A stretch of DNA of 64,000 nucleotides, taken from contig CAWCVC010000002.1 of assembly GCA_963798805.1 (NCBI GenBank), positions 744,001-808,000 on the forward strand, read 5' to 3'. The notes under the pieces are model-generated. The model did not search any database, was not told where the DNA came from, and saw only the letters and a list, made by a program, of their open reading frames with translations. The translations under genes and the position numbers were made by a program. This stretch comes from CAVZCK01 sp963798805. Its GTDB lineage: Bacteria; Pseudomonadota; Alphaproteobacteria; Rhizobiales; Rhodomicrobiaceae. Of this stretch, positions 45,606 to 53,514 are shown piece after piece (positions within the stretch are counted from its first letter, which is position 1; every line of letters starts with the position of its first letter).

Positions 45606-46243
45606 TCAGCTGCCACTTGCTTGCCGAATTTCCTGCGCAGCCATTTGCGGTGATGCCGCCAGGCCCAGCCGCCTGTGACGCTGCCGCGCGTCATGGCGCG
45701 GACGGTGCCCTTCACCCAGAACGCCGCATAGGCATGGACGATCCAGAGAATGACGGCCGCAACAGCGGCTACGGCATGTACAGCCACCGCCAGGCGCTTT
45801 TGCTCGATGGTGAAGTAGGGCCCGAAATAAACGTCCCACATCACCAGCCCGCTGGTCACAAGCGCGATGATCGTCAAGATCATGCCCCAGAAGTAGAGCT
45901 TCTGGCCGGCATTGTAGCGGCCGACTTCCGGGATGCGCTCTTCATTATTGCCGAGCACCGCTCCGATCCGGCCGAGCCAGCGAAAATCGTCTGCCGAAGG
46001 AAAATTGAACCAGACGAAACGCAGGAACAGCCCGAGGAAGCTGATGACCAGCACCACCCCGATGAAGGGATGGATGATGCGGGTCGATTGGCCGCCGCCG
46101 AACAGATTGGTCAGGAAGAACAGCGACGGATGGAACAGGGCGAAGCCGCTCAGCGCCAGGAGAATGAGCGATGCTGCCGTGATCCAGTGGTTGATACGTG
46201 CGCCCGTCGAATAACGGTCGACGATGGTTTCCCTTTCATGCAC
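45602..46243 (-). CDS. fdoI: Formate dehydrogenase cytochrome b556 subunit (FdoI)
   Basis: A 213-residue inner-membrane cytochrome b with four helices, passing electrons from the iron-sulfur beta subunit to quinone. The haem ligands fit ARINHWITAASLILLALSGF, IHPFIGVVL and the pair of His in LAVAVHAVAAVAAVILWIVHAYAAFWVKG. Translation starts at GTG (VHERETIVDRYSTG). The 5' side is fused to a remnant of fdoG: the beta-subunit gene that should precede it is missing. The gene itself is intact. Confidence 0.93.
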   Translation of the reverse strand: MHERETIVDRYSTGARINHWITAASLILLALSGFALFHPSLFFLTNLFGGGQSTRIIHPFIGVVLVISFLGLFLRFVWFNFPSADDFRWLGRIGAVLGNNEERIPEVGRYNAGQKLYFWGMILTIIALVTSGLVMWDVYFGPYFTIEQKRLAVAVHAVAAVAAVILWIVHAYAAFWVKGTVRAMTRGSVTGGWAWRHHRKWLRRKFGKQVAAE

Positions 46244-46394
46244 AAGCTTCGTGTTTCTGTTGTCCTGGCAAGCTTGAAGGGGCGAACAGCCTGAGCGAGC
46301 GCCTTCTGGTCTTCATCGAAGCCCAGAACGGCCATGCTCGAGGCAAGTGCCGCACCTCCACCAGCCTTCAGGAAACTACGCCGTCGAGTTCCAT
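46243..46394 (-). pseudogene. fdoG: Remnant of fdoG (formate dehydrogenase alpha subunit), N-terminus only
   Basis: Behind a perfect GGGAGGAAGG site, an ATG begins the typical start of FdoG. After one base too few (frame lost within ten codons), the Tat signal RRRSFLKAGGGAALASSMAVLGF and the mature start VRPFKLARTTETR are readable. In intact proteins the next residues are the CxYC cluster motif, but here the sequence runs straight into the start codon of fdoI. The whole catalytic region with the Sec codon (~3 kb) and the beta-subunit gene fdoH (~0.9 kb) are absent. Short AAGCTTG copies lie on both sides of the last 25 bases. Confidence 0.85.
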
Positions 46395-46709
46395 GGCGCC
46401 TTCCTCCCAAAAGCAAAAACGGCTGAATGCCGCCTCACCAAGACTTGCAAGAAAGAGCCTTTAGAAAGGCCGGGTGAGGATGCACGCCAGTTTCATGAAC
46501 CGGTATGCAATCGGATGATGTCACGCCTCTGAAATCGCCGTCAATAGCAAGCTGAGGTCAACCATGGGCTGGTCAACTGTTTGTGAGAGCGTCAAAATTC
46601 GTGATCAGTTGCGAAGGGGGGCCTGATCGCTGCCGGCCATCGGCGCGCCCAGAAGACAGTCTCCGGTTGTGGTCATTGCGCAGTTATAATCGAATGTAAT
46701 TTCCTGGCA
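46395..46709. other. Intergenic region between fdhD and the fdoG remnant
   Basis: The promoter of the former fdoG operon should lie here, since both flanking genes read leftward. It is AT-richer than its surroundings at 46480-46620 and 46670-46720. No gene, tRNA or repeat is seen, and no clear sigma-54 boxes. Confidence 0.4.
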
Positions 46710-47552
46710 TTAGGTCGCATTTCCGCTAGCGGACGGGCGCGCGGCCTCCTCCAGAATGCGCTCGGGATAGGTGAAGACCTCGAAGCCGTCGTCGCGCAGC
46801 ACGGCGACGAGCGTGATCCCGGCTTCCTCCGCCAGGCGCACCGCAAGGGCGGTCGGCGCGGAGACGGCGGCGATGACCGGCGCGCCGAGCCGGGCGGTCT
46901 TCTGCACCAGCTCGACCGAGACGCGGCTCGTCATCAGGACGGCGCCGTGGCTGCAGTCGAGGCCTGAGAGCGCCGCTGCGCCGAGGATCTTGTCGAGCGC
47001 ATTATGCCGGCCGACATCCTCGCGCGCGATCAGACCGTCGCCGCCGTCCCAGAAGGCGGAGGCGTGCACGGCGCGGGTGCGTGCGTTGAGAGCTTGGGCT
47101 TTGTGCAGCCGGCCCATCGCCGCGACGAGCTGCCGAGGGTGAAAAGCCACGCGGCTGGCGATGTGATTGAGCGGCTTCATCGCCTCGGCGATGCTTTCGA
47201 CGCCGCAGAGGCCGCAGCCGGTCGGCCCGACGATGGCGCGCCGCCGGCCGATATGACGCTGGCTAACCTGGGGCTTCAGCCACATCCGCGCCTCGATGCC
47301 GTCGTCCACGTCAACGATTTCCAGCGTGTCGATGTCGTCCGGCTTGTCGATGATGCCTTCGAACAGGCTGAAGCCGATGGCGAAATCCTCAAGATCCGCC
47401 GGCGTCGCCATCATCACGGCATAACTGGAGCCGTCATAGGTCAGTGCGACGGGGGTTTCCTCGGGGATGGCGCGCTGGCCGCGCGTGAAGCCGTCCTCGC
47501 GCCATTTGACCTGTTTTACATCGACTGCGGGATCTCTGATCTGCTCTTTCAT
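46710..47552 (-). CDS. fdhD: Formate dehydrogenase sulfurtransferase FdhD
   Basis: FdhD passes sulfur from IscS to the molybdenum cofactor of formate dehydrogenase. The essential cysteine loop is CGLCGVES, after the RRRAIVGPTG stretch. Other blocks are EETPVALTYDG, DLEDFAIGFSLFEGI, REDVGRHNALDKI and MTSRVSVELVQKTA. At 280 residues it is complete. It is transcribed toward the fdo remnant. The client enzyme is not encoded here any longer, so it must serve another formate dehydrogenase or be idle. Confidence 0.96.
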   Translation of the reverse strand: MKEQIRDPAVDVKQVKWREDGFTRGQRAIPEETPVALTYDGSSYAVMMATPADLEDFAIGFSLFEGIIDKPDDIDTLEIVDVDDGIEARMWLKPQVSQRHIGRRRAIVGPTGCGLCGVESIAEAMKPLNHIASRVAFHPRQLVAAMGRLHKAQALNARTRAVHASAFWDGGDGLIAREDVGRHNALDKILGAAALSGLDCSHGAVLMTSRVSVELVQKTARLGAPVIAAVSAPTALAVRLAEEAGITLVAVLRDDGFEVFTYPERILEEAARPSASGNAT

Positions 47553-47710
47553 TCGGCTTTCGTCCTGTTCGGAGTGCGTCCGGCTGTCTTATAAATCGGC
47601 GCAGGCGCGGCTATTTTAAAGCGATGCGATGGCCGTTCGCAAATCGCACCGGCGCAAGGCCGTCGTCAGCTTTGCCAGCCAGACTGGAGTATGATCGAGG
47701 AGCAAGAACC

Positions 47711-48227
47711 ATGGAACCGCCTGTCTTCGGCGTCGTCGGCTGGAAGAACTCCGGCAAGACCACGCTCATGTCGCGGCTGATCGAGGAGTTCACCGAGCGC
47801 GCCTATAAGGTCGCTGCGGTCAAGCACGCCCACCACGCCTTCGATGTCGACCAGCCGGGGCGCGACTCGTATAAGATTCCGCGAGGCTGGCGCGCGGGAG
47901 GTGGCGGTCGTCTCTGCCAGGCGGGCCGCGATCATGCTCGAATTGCGCGACGAGCCCGAGCCCGCGCTTGAGGAGATCTTTGCGCGTCTCGACGGCTCCG
48001 ATCTCATTCTGGTCGAAGGTTTCAAGGCTCACGACCACCCCAAGATCGAGGCGAGACGCCGCGAGGCGGTGCAGGGCGATCCGCTCGCCGGCGTCGTGCC
48101 GGGCGTCGTCGCGGTCGCCTCCGACCACGAAACGGAAACCCACGAATTGCCGCTCTTTGACCTCGACGACATTGTCGCCATCGCCGACTTCATCACCCGC
48201 TATACCGGGCTGAGCCACGCGCGGTAG
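47711..48227 (+). pseudogene. mobB: Molybdopterin-guanine dinucleotide biosynthesis protein MobB, frameshifted as read
   Basis: The N-terminal half has the P-loop FGVVGWKNSGKTTLMSRLI and AAVKHAHHAFDVDQPGRDSYK. The second half, in another frame, continues with REAGAREVAVVSARRAAIML, SDLILVEGFKAHDHPKIE and DDIVAIADFI. The break lies at about 47871-47879; removing one base (for example an A in TATAAGATTC) joins the halves into a normal ~171-residue GTPase. MobB supports the bis-MGD cofactor used by formate dehydrogenase, fitting the neighbours fdhD and fdo. Confidence 0.85.
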
Positions 48228-48250
48228 GCCGCGTCCGGTGCCTCGGCCGT

Positions 48251-49159
48251 CTATAGCGGCGGCAGGAAATGCTTGCCTTCCTGCCGCAGGAAGTCCCAAA
48301 GCGCGGCCGCCGCCGGCATCAGCCGCTTCTCCGCGTGGCGAACGATCTGCCATTCCCGCAAGGCCGGCAAGCCCTCGACATTGAGCACGATCAGCCGCTT
48401 CATCTCGATCTCGGCGGCGGCGGTATGGGCCGAGATGAAGGCGATGCCGAGGCCGGCCATCACCGCCTGTTTGATGGTCTCGTTCGATGAAATCTCCATG
48501 CCGATGCGGGGCGTCACCCCGGCCTCGGCAAAGAGCCGCTCCATCAGAATGCGCGTGCCCGAGCCCTCCTCGCGCATCAGGAAAATCTCCTCGCCGAGCT
48601 CGGCAAAGGTGAGACCGCGCCGCTTCGCCAGCGGGTGATCCGGGCGCGCGATGACCACATGGGGATGGTGGCCGATAGCGGCGCTTTCCACATCCAGCGC
48701 CTCGGGCGGGCGGCCCATGATCACAAGATCGAATTCCAGCGCCGCAAGGCCGCGGATGGTATCCTCTCGATTGCCGACGAACAGCTTCAGGTCGAGATCG
48801 GGATGGGTGCGCTTGAAGGCGCCGAGCGCGGCGGGAGCGAAATATTTCGCCGTGCTGACGACGCCGATGGAGACGGAGCCGCCTTTCAGCCCGCGCATGG
48901 CGTCGAGCCCTTCCGCGCAGGAGGCAAGCTCGACCTCGATACGTTTGGCGGTCTCCAGAAGATAGAGGCCGGCCGCGGTTGGCTTCATGCCTTCGCGCGA
49001 GCGCTCGAACAACCCAAGCCCGAGGCTGTCCTCGAGTTGCCTGAGCTGGAGCGTCACCGCAGGTGCAGTGACATTCAGCACCTCTGCGGCGCCCGAGACT
49101 TTTCCGGTCCTGGCGATCGCCGCAACCACGCGAAGCTGCTTCAGAGTGATATTGCGCAT
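48251..49159 (-). CDS. cbbR: LysR-type regulator CbbR
   Basis: A 302-residue LysR protein. The N-terminal winged helix reads ITLKQLRVVAAIARTGKVSGAAEVLNVTAPAVTLQLRQLEDSLGL. The C-terminal effector domain contains GGSVSIGVVSTAKYFAPAALGAF and REEGSGTRILMERLF, typical of CbbR, which activates Calvin cycle genes in response to metabolites. It is divergent from cbbF, the usual arrangement, and three spaced CbbR-type half-sites lie in between. Confidence 0.93.
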   Translation of the reverse strand: MRNITLKQLRVVAAIARTGKVSGAAEVLNVTAPAVTLQLRQLEDSLGLGLFERSREGMKPTAAGLYLLETAKRIEVELASCAEGLDAMRGLKGGSVSIGVVSTAKYFAPAALGAFKRTHPDLDLKLFVGNREDTIRGLAALEFDLVIMGRPPEALDVESAAIGHHPHVVIARPDHPLAKRRGLTFAELGEEIFLMREEGSGTRILMERLFAEAGVTPRIGMEISSNETIKQAVMAGLGIAFISAHTAAAEIEMKRLIVLNVEGLPALREWQIVRHAEKRLMPAAAALWDFLRQEGKHFLPPL

Positions 49160-49180
49160 CGGAGTAAGCTAAGAAAATCT

Positions 49181-49232
49181 TTATGAATGTCAAAGAACAT
49201 TTAATTTTACTAAATGATGTTAATTTGCCAAG
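49181..49232 (+). promoter_or_regulatory. Probable CbbR operator, three phased half-sites
   Basis: TTATGAATGTCAA (49181), TTAATTTTACTAA (49201, an exact TTA-N7-TAA) and TTAATTTGCCAAG (49220) follow at 20- and 19-base steps. TTA-N7-TAA is the known CbbR consensus, and LysR proteins bind such phased sites on one face of the helix. The nearest site is 22 bases upstream of the cbbR start codon. The cbb promoter should lie just to the right, before copy 3 of the double-hairpin element. Confidence 0.7.
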
Positions 49233-49283
49233 CTGTTTTACAACAGAGGGCGGACCCGCCGCAAAGCGGGTTTGCGTGACCCT

Positions 49284-49453
49284 CTAGTGGAGCGAATTTG
49301 ACATTTGAGTTCCGGTGGCGGCTAGGCTGGCGCTCAAATGTCAAATTCAAAAGCCCCACTAGAAACATATATTTGGCTAGTGGCTCTTAGGACTGAAACA
49401 TTTGCAAATGTGAGTGCTGCACGGGGATGCAAATGTTTCAGTCGAACCGCTAG
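49284..49453 (+). repeat. Double-hairpin repeat element, copy 3, in the cbb leader
   Basis: Hairpin A (49284-49362) shares its arms with the other copies except for one A-C mismatch (GGAGC against GCCCC). Hairpin B (49377-49453) has its own inner arm, GACTGAAACATTTGC paired with GCAAATGTTTCAGTC. The element ends four bases before the GGGAGG of cbbF. It therefore should lie in the 5' leader of the cbb mRNA, between the operator and the first gene. Confidence 0.9.
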
Positions 49454-49470
49454 TTGCAGGGAGGCAGCCC

Positions 49471-50499
49471 ATGGGCGAACCCATTACGCTGCGGTCCTAT
49501 CTGACCGATTGGAGCCAGGACGATTCCGTCAAAGCGTCCGCAGCCGCCGCCATCGCCGCTATCGCTCGGGCAACCGCCATCATCGCGGGACGGATCGCCA
49601 AGGGGCGGCTCGAAGCACATCTGGGCGCGACGCTTGGCGGTAATGCCGATGGCGACACCCAGACCAACCTCGACCTCTGGGCGAACGATCAGCTTATCGC
49701 GGCCCTGCGGGAGGCGCCGGTCGCGGTGATCCTCTCCGAGGAACTGCCCGCGCCGCTGACCGTCGCGCCCGATCAGCCGATCGCCGTCGCCATCGACCCG
49801 CTCGACGGCTCGTCCAACATCGACACCAATGTCTCGGTCGGGACGATCTTCTCGCTGCTGCCGGCTAAGGGCGAGGCGACCTTCGTGCAGGCCGGTGCGG
49901 CGCAGATCGCTGCGGGCTATGTGATTTACGGTCCGCAATGTGCCCTCGTCCTCACGGTCGGCGCGGGCACGCAGCTTTTCACCCTCGATCCGGAGAGCCG
50001 CGAATTCAGGCTGACGGGAGCGAATATCGCCATCAGCCGCGACTCGAAGGAATTCGCTATCAATGCCTCAAATTACCGGCATTGGAGCGATTCTATCCGC
50101 GCCTATATTGACGACTGCCTGGCCGGCACGGAGGGCCCGCGTGTCATCGACTTCAATATGCGCTGGATTGCCTCGCTGGTCGCCGAGTGCCACCGCATCC
50201 TGGCGCGGGGCGGCGTCTTCCTTTATCCGCGCGACGCCCGCAAGGGCTATCAGAAAGGACGCTTGCGGCTCATTTACGAGGCGAGCCCGATCGCTTTCAT
50301 CATCGAGCAGGCGGGCGGCAAGGCGTTCGACGGCTGGACCCGCATTCTCGACATCACGCCGGAAAGCCCGCATCAGCGCACGCCGCTGATCTTTGGCTCG
50401 GCGAACGAGGTCGACCGGATCGCCTGCTACGAGGCCGACCCCAACAACATGTTCGAGCGCTCGCCGCTCTTCGGCAGCAGGGGCCTGTTGCGCGTTTGA
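49471..50499 (+). CDS. cbbF: Fructose-1,6-bisphosphatase class I (CbbF)
   Basis: A 342-residue phosphatase that also serves as sedoheptulose-bisphosphatase in the Calvin cycle. The metal site is in AVAIDPLDGSSNIDTNVSVGTIFSL (class I motif), with QTNLDLWAND and LSEELPAP upstream and GGVFLYPRDARKGYQKGRLRLIYEASPIAFIIEQAGGKA in pieces downstream. The start was put at MGEPIT behind a GGGAGG site. It is the first gene of the cbb operon and is followed by cbbP after 20 bases. Confidence 0.96.
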   Translation: MGEPITLRSYLTDWSQDDSVKASAAAAIAAIARATAIIAGRIAKGRLEAHLGATLGGNADGDTQTNLDLWANDQLIAALREAPVAVILSEELPAPLTVAPDQPIAVAIDPLDGSSNIDTNVSVGTIFSLLPAKGEATFVQAGAAQIAAGYVIYGPQCALVLTVGAGTQLFTLDPESREFRLTGANIAISRDSKEFAINASNYRHWSDSIRAYIDDCLAGTEGPRVIDFNMRWIASLVAECHRILARGGVFLYPRDARKGYQKGRLRLIYEASPIAFIIEQAGGKAFDGWTRILDITPESPHQRTPLIFGSANEVDRIACYEADPNNMFERSPLFGSRGLLRV

Positions 50500-50519
50500 G
50501 GCGCCCGGAGGAAACGCCC

Positions 50520-51395
50520 GTGTCCGATAAGCACCCGATTATTTCCATTGCCGGATCGTCCGGCGCCGGCACCTCGACGGTGAAGCACACTTTCGAGCAG
50601 ATCTTCCGGCGCGAAGGTGTTACGGCAGCGAAGATCGAAGGGGATGCCTTCCATCGCTACGACCGCGCCGGAATGCGCGAGGCAATGGCTACGGCGGGAG
50701 AGCAGGGCAATCACCATTTCAGCCATTTCGGACTGGACGCCAATCTGTTGGAAGAGCTGGAGGCGACGTTCCGCGACTATAGCCAGCGCGGCGGCGGCAG
50801 GACGCGCCACTATGTTCATGACGAGCGAGAGGCTGAAACTTACGGCGCGCCGCCCGGCACCTTCACCGAGTGGGAAGAACTGCCCGCCGACACGGACCTG
50901 CTGTTCTATGAAGGGCTGCACGGCGCCGTCGTCACCCATACGATCAACATCGCCCAACATGCCGATCTGAAGATCGGCGTCGTGCCTGTCGTCAATCTGG
51001 AGTGGATCCAGAGGATCCATCGCGACAAGGCCGCGCGCGGCTATTCGACCGAGGCCGTGACCGACACCATTCTGAGGCGGATGCCGGACTATGTGAACTA
51101 TATCTGTCCGCAATTCACCGAGACCGACATCAATTTCCAGCGCGTGCCGACGGTCGACACCTCGAACCCGTTCATCGCCCGCTGGATCCCGACGCTGGAT
51201 GAATCGCTGGTGGTGATCCGCTTCCGCAATCCGCGCGGCATCGACTTCTCGTATCTGATCTCGATGCTGCACGACAGCTTCATGTCGCGCGCCAATTCCA
51301 TCGTCATCCCGGGCGGCAAGCTCGATCTGGCGATGCAGCTCATCCTGACGCCGATGATCATGAAGCTGGTCGAGAGAAAGCGCCGCTTCGGCTAG
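50520..51395 (+). CDS. cbbP: Phosphoribulokinase (CbbP)
   Basis: This kinase makes ribulose 1,5-bisphosphate, the RuBisCO substrate. The 291-residue protein is the octameric bacterial type. The P-loop reads IAGSSGAGTSTVKHTF, and further marks are EGDAFHRYDRAGMR, NHHFSHFGLDANLLEELE, FYEGLHGA and VVNLEWIQRIHRDKA. Translation starts at GTG. It lies between cbbF and cbbL. Confidence 0.97.
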   Translation: MSDKHPIISIAGSSGAGTSTVKHTFEQIFRREGVTAAKIEGDAFHRYDRAGMREAMATAGEQGNHHFSHFGLDANLLEELEATFRDYSQRGGGRTRHYVHDEREAETYGAPPGTFTEWEELPADTDLLFYEGLHGAVVTHTINIAQHADLKIGVVPVVNLEWIQRIHRDKAARGYSTEAVTDTILRRMPDYVNYICPQFTETDINFQRVPTVDTSNPFIARWIPTLDESLVVIRFRNPRGIDFSYLISMLHDSFMSRANSIVIPGGKLDLAMQLILTPMIMKLVERKRRFG

Positions 51396-51465
51396 CAAGC
51401 CCGGCAACAGAGTTTCGCAAAGACGGACAATCTTGAGACGGCTAAAAGCCGGAAAGGACAGACCT

Positions 51466-52926
51466 ATGGATATGAGCGCCAAGCAGGTGACCGGCAAGGA
51501 CCGCTATAAGGCGGGCGTGCTGGAATATAAGAAGATGGGTTATTGGCAGCCCGACTACGAGCCGAAGGACACCGATATCATCGCGCTGTTCCGCATCACG
51601 CCGCAGGAGGGCGTCGACCCGGTGGAGGCGGCGGCTGCCGTTGCCGGCGAAAGCTCCACGGCGACTTGGACCGTAGTGTGGACGGACCGGCTGACGGCCT
51701 GCGACAAATATCGCGCCAAGGCCTATCGCGTCGATCCGGTACCGAATGCCGAAGGTCAGTATTTCGCCTATATCGCCTACGACCTCGACCTGTTCGAGCC
51801 CGGCTCGATAGCCAACCTCACCGCCTCGATCATCGGCAATGTCTTCGGCTTCAAGCCGTTGAAGGCGCTGCGCCTGGAGGACATGCGGCTCCCCGTCGCC
51901 TATGTGAAAACCTTTCAGGGTCCGGCGACCGGCGTCGTTGTCGAACGTGAGCGTCTCGACAAGTTCGGCCGCCCGCTGCTCGGCGCGACGGTGAAGCCGA
52001 AGCTCGGGCTCTCGGGCCGCAACTATGGCCGCGTCGTCTACGAGGCGCTGAAAGGCGGTCTGGACTTCACCAAGGACGACGAGAACATCAACTCGCAGCC
52101 CTTCATGCATTGGCGCGACCGCTTCCTCTATTGCATGGAGGCGGTGAACAAGGCGCAGGCCGCGAGCGGCGAGGTCAAGGGCACCTATCTCAACGTTACC
52201 GCCGGCACGATGGAAGATATGTATGAGCGCGCCGAGTTCGCCAAGGAGCTCGGCTCCTGCATCGTCATGATCGACCTGGTCATCGGCTACACCGCCATCC
52301 AGTCGATGTCGAAATGGGCGCGCAGGAACGACATGATCCTGCATCTGCACCGTGCGGGACACGGCACCTATACGCGGCAGAAGACGCATGGTGTGTCGTT
52401 CCGCGTCATCGCCAAATGGATGCGGCTGGCAGGCGTCGATCACATCCATGCCGGCACCGTCGTCGGCAAGCTGGAAGGCGATCCGGCAACGACCAAGGGC
52501 TATTACGACATCTGTCGCGAGGACTTCAATCCGATGCGGCTGGAGAACGGCATCTTCTTCGACCAACCCTGGGCCTCGCTCAACAAGATGATGCCGGTCG
52601 CCTCAGGTGGCATTCATGCCGGCCAGATGCACCAGCTGCTCGACCTGCTGGGTGAGGATGTCGTCCTGCAGTTCGGCGGCGGCACCATCGGCCATCCGAT
52701 GGGCATTGCGGCTGGCGCAACCGCCAATCGCGTGGCGCTCGAAGCCATAGTCCTCGCCCGCAATGAAGGCCGTAACATCGTCAGCGAAGGGCCGGAGATC
52801 CTCAACGAGGCCGCCAAATGGTGCGCCCCGCTGCGTCAGGCGCTCGATGTGTGGAAGGACGTCACCTTCAACTACGCCTCGACCGACACACCGGATTTCG
52901 TGCCCACCGCGACCGCAGCCGAATAG
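51466..52926 (+). CDS. cbbL: RuBisCO large subunit, form IC (red type)
   Basis: The carboxylating subunit (486 residues). The carbamylated lysine lies in GGLDFTKDDENINSQPF, loop 6 and the phosphate sites in VASGGIHAGQMHQLLD and LQFGGGTIGHPMG, and GATVKPKLGLSGRNYGR contains the first catalytic lysine. The red-type N-terminus (KDRYKAGVLEYKKMGYWQPDYEPKDTD) and the cbbX neighbour fit form IC of alpha- and betaproteobacteria. The start is the ATG of MDMSAK. Confidence 0.98.
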   Translation: MDMSAKQVTGKDRYKAGVLEYKKMGYWQPDYEPKDTDIIALFRITPQEGVDPVEAAAAVAGESSTATWTVVWTDRLTACDKYRAKAYRVDPVPNAEGQYFAYIAYDLDLFEPGSIANLTASIIGNVFGFKPLKALRLEDMRLPVAYVKTFQGPATGVVVERERLDKFGRPLLGATVKPKLGLSGRNYGRVVYEALKGGLDFTKDDENINSQPFMHWRDRFLYCMEAVNKAQAASGEVKGTYLNVTAGTMEDMYERAEFAKELGSCIVMIDLVIGYTAIQSMSKWARRNDMILHLHRAGHGTYTRQKTHGVSFRVIAKWMRLAGVDHIHAGTVVGKLEGDPATTKGYYDICREDFNPMRLENGIFFDQPWASLNKMMPVASGGIHAGQMHQLLDLLGEDVVLQFGGGTIGHPMGIAAGATANRVALEAIVLARNEGRNIVSEGPEILNEAAKWCAPLRQALDVWKDVTFNYASTDTPDFVPTATAAE

Positions 52927-52935
52927 GAGCCGATC

Positions 52936-53355
52936 ATGAGACTGACACAAGGCGCATTTTCCTTCCTGCCCGACCTCACGGACGAGCAAATCAGGAAGCA
53001 GGTGCAATATTGCATCGACAATGGCTGGGCCGTGAATCTGGAGTTCACGGACGATCCGCATCCCCGTAACACCTATTGGGAGATGTGGGGAACGCCGATG
53101 TTCGATGTCGCCGACGCGGCCGGTGTGATGATGGAGCTGGCGGAATGCCGCAAGGTCTATGGCGAGCGGATGTATATCCGCATGTCGGCTTTCGACGCCA
53201 GCCACGGCTGGGAGTCGGTGAAGCTGTCCTTCCTGGTCGGGCGGCCAAAGGAGGAGCCCGGCTTCATGATCGAGCGCCAGGAGCTTGGCGGACGCCATGT
53301 CGCCTATACGATGCGCGCCTATGCCACCAACCGGCCGGAGGGCGAGCGGTATTGA
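52936..53355 (+). CDS. cbbS: RuBisCO small subunit, form IC
   Basis: A 139-residue small subunit. It opens with MRLTQGAFSFLPDLTDEQI and contains VQYCIDNGWAVNLEFTDDPHPRNTYWEMWGTPMFDV in pieces. The C-terminal extension (VGRPKEEPGFMIERQELGGR) forms the extra hairpin of red-type enzymes. It starts nine bases after cbbL and completes the L8S8 enzyme. Confidence 0.98.
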   Translation: MRLTQGAFSFLPDLTDEQIRKQVQYCIDNGWAVNLEFTDDPHPRNTYWEMWGTPMFDVADAAGVMMELAECRKVYGERMYIRMSAFDASHGWESVKLSFLVGRPKEEPGFMIERQELGGRHVAYTMRAYATNRPEGERY

Positions 53356-53373
53356 GGACTAAAGCGCGGCTAC

Positions 53374-53490
53374 TCGACGTCGTCCCGGATGGCCGAAGGC
53401 CGAGCAGGGACCTACTCGCATCTCTGCCAAGCAATGCCTTGATGCGGACGCGATTGGGCCCTGGCTCTGACGGCCGGGGCGACGCCGTTG
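53374..53490. repeat. Long palindromic intergenic repeat, copy 2 (cbbS/cbbX)
   Basis: The outer arms GTCGTCCCGG and CCGGGGCGAC pair with one G-T wobble; an inner GGCCGAAGGCC-type hairpin lies on the left. The right arm, with GGGCCCTGGCTCTGACGGCCGGGG spread over ~25 bases, is nearly identical to that of the repeat at 29969-30080. Placed between cbbS and cbbX, it may lower cbbX expression or stabilise the cbbLS part of the message. Confidence 0.7.
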
Positions 53491-53514
53491 AGCCGAAACA
53501 CGATGAGATAAATC

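Noticed and set aside
46375..46394. Explaining the fdoG stub frameshift by an extra A in GAACTC, as for the other genes
   Set aside because: Removing one A there still gives a stop after five codons; one base must be added instead, so it does not fit the GANTC pattern.
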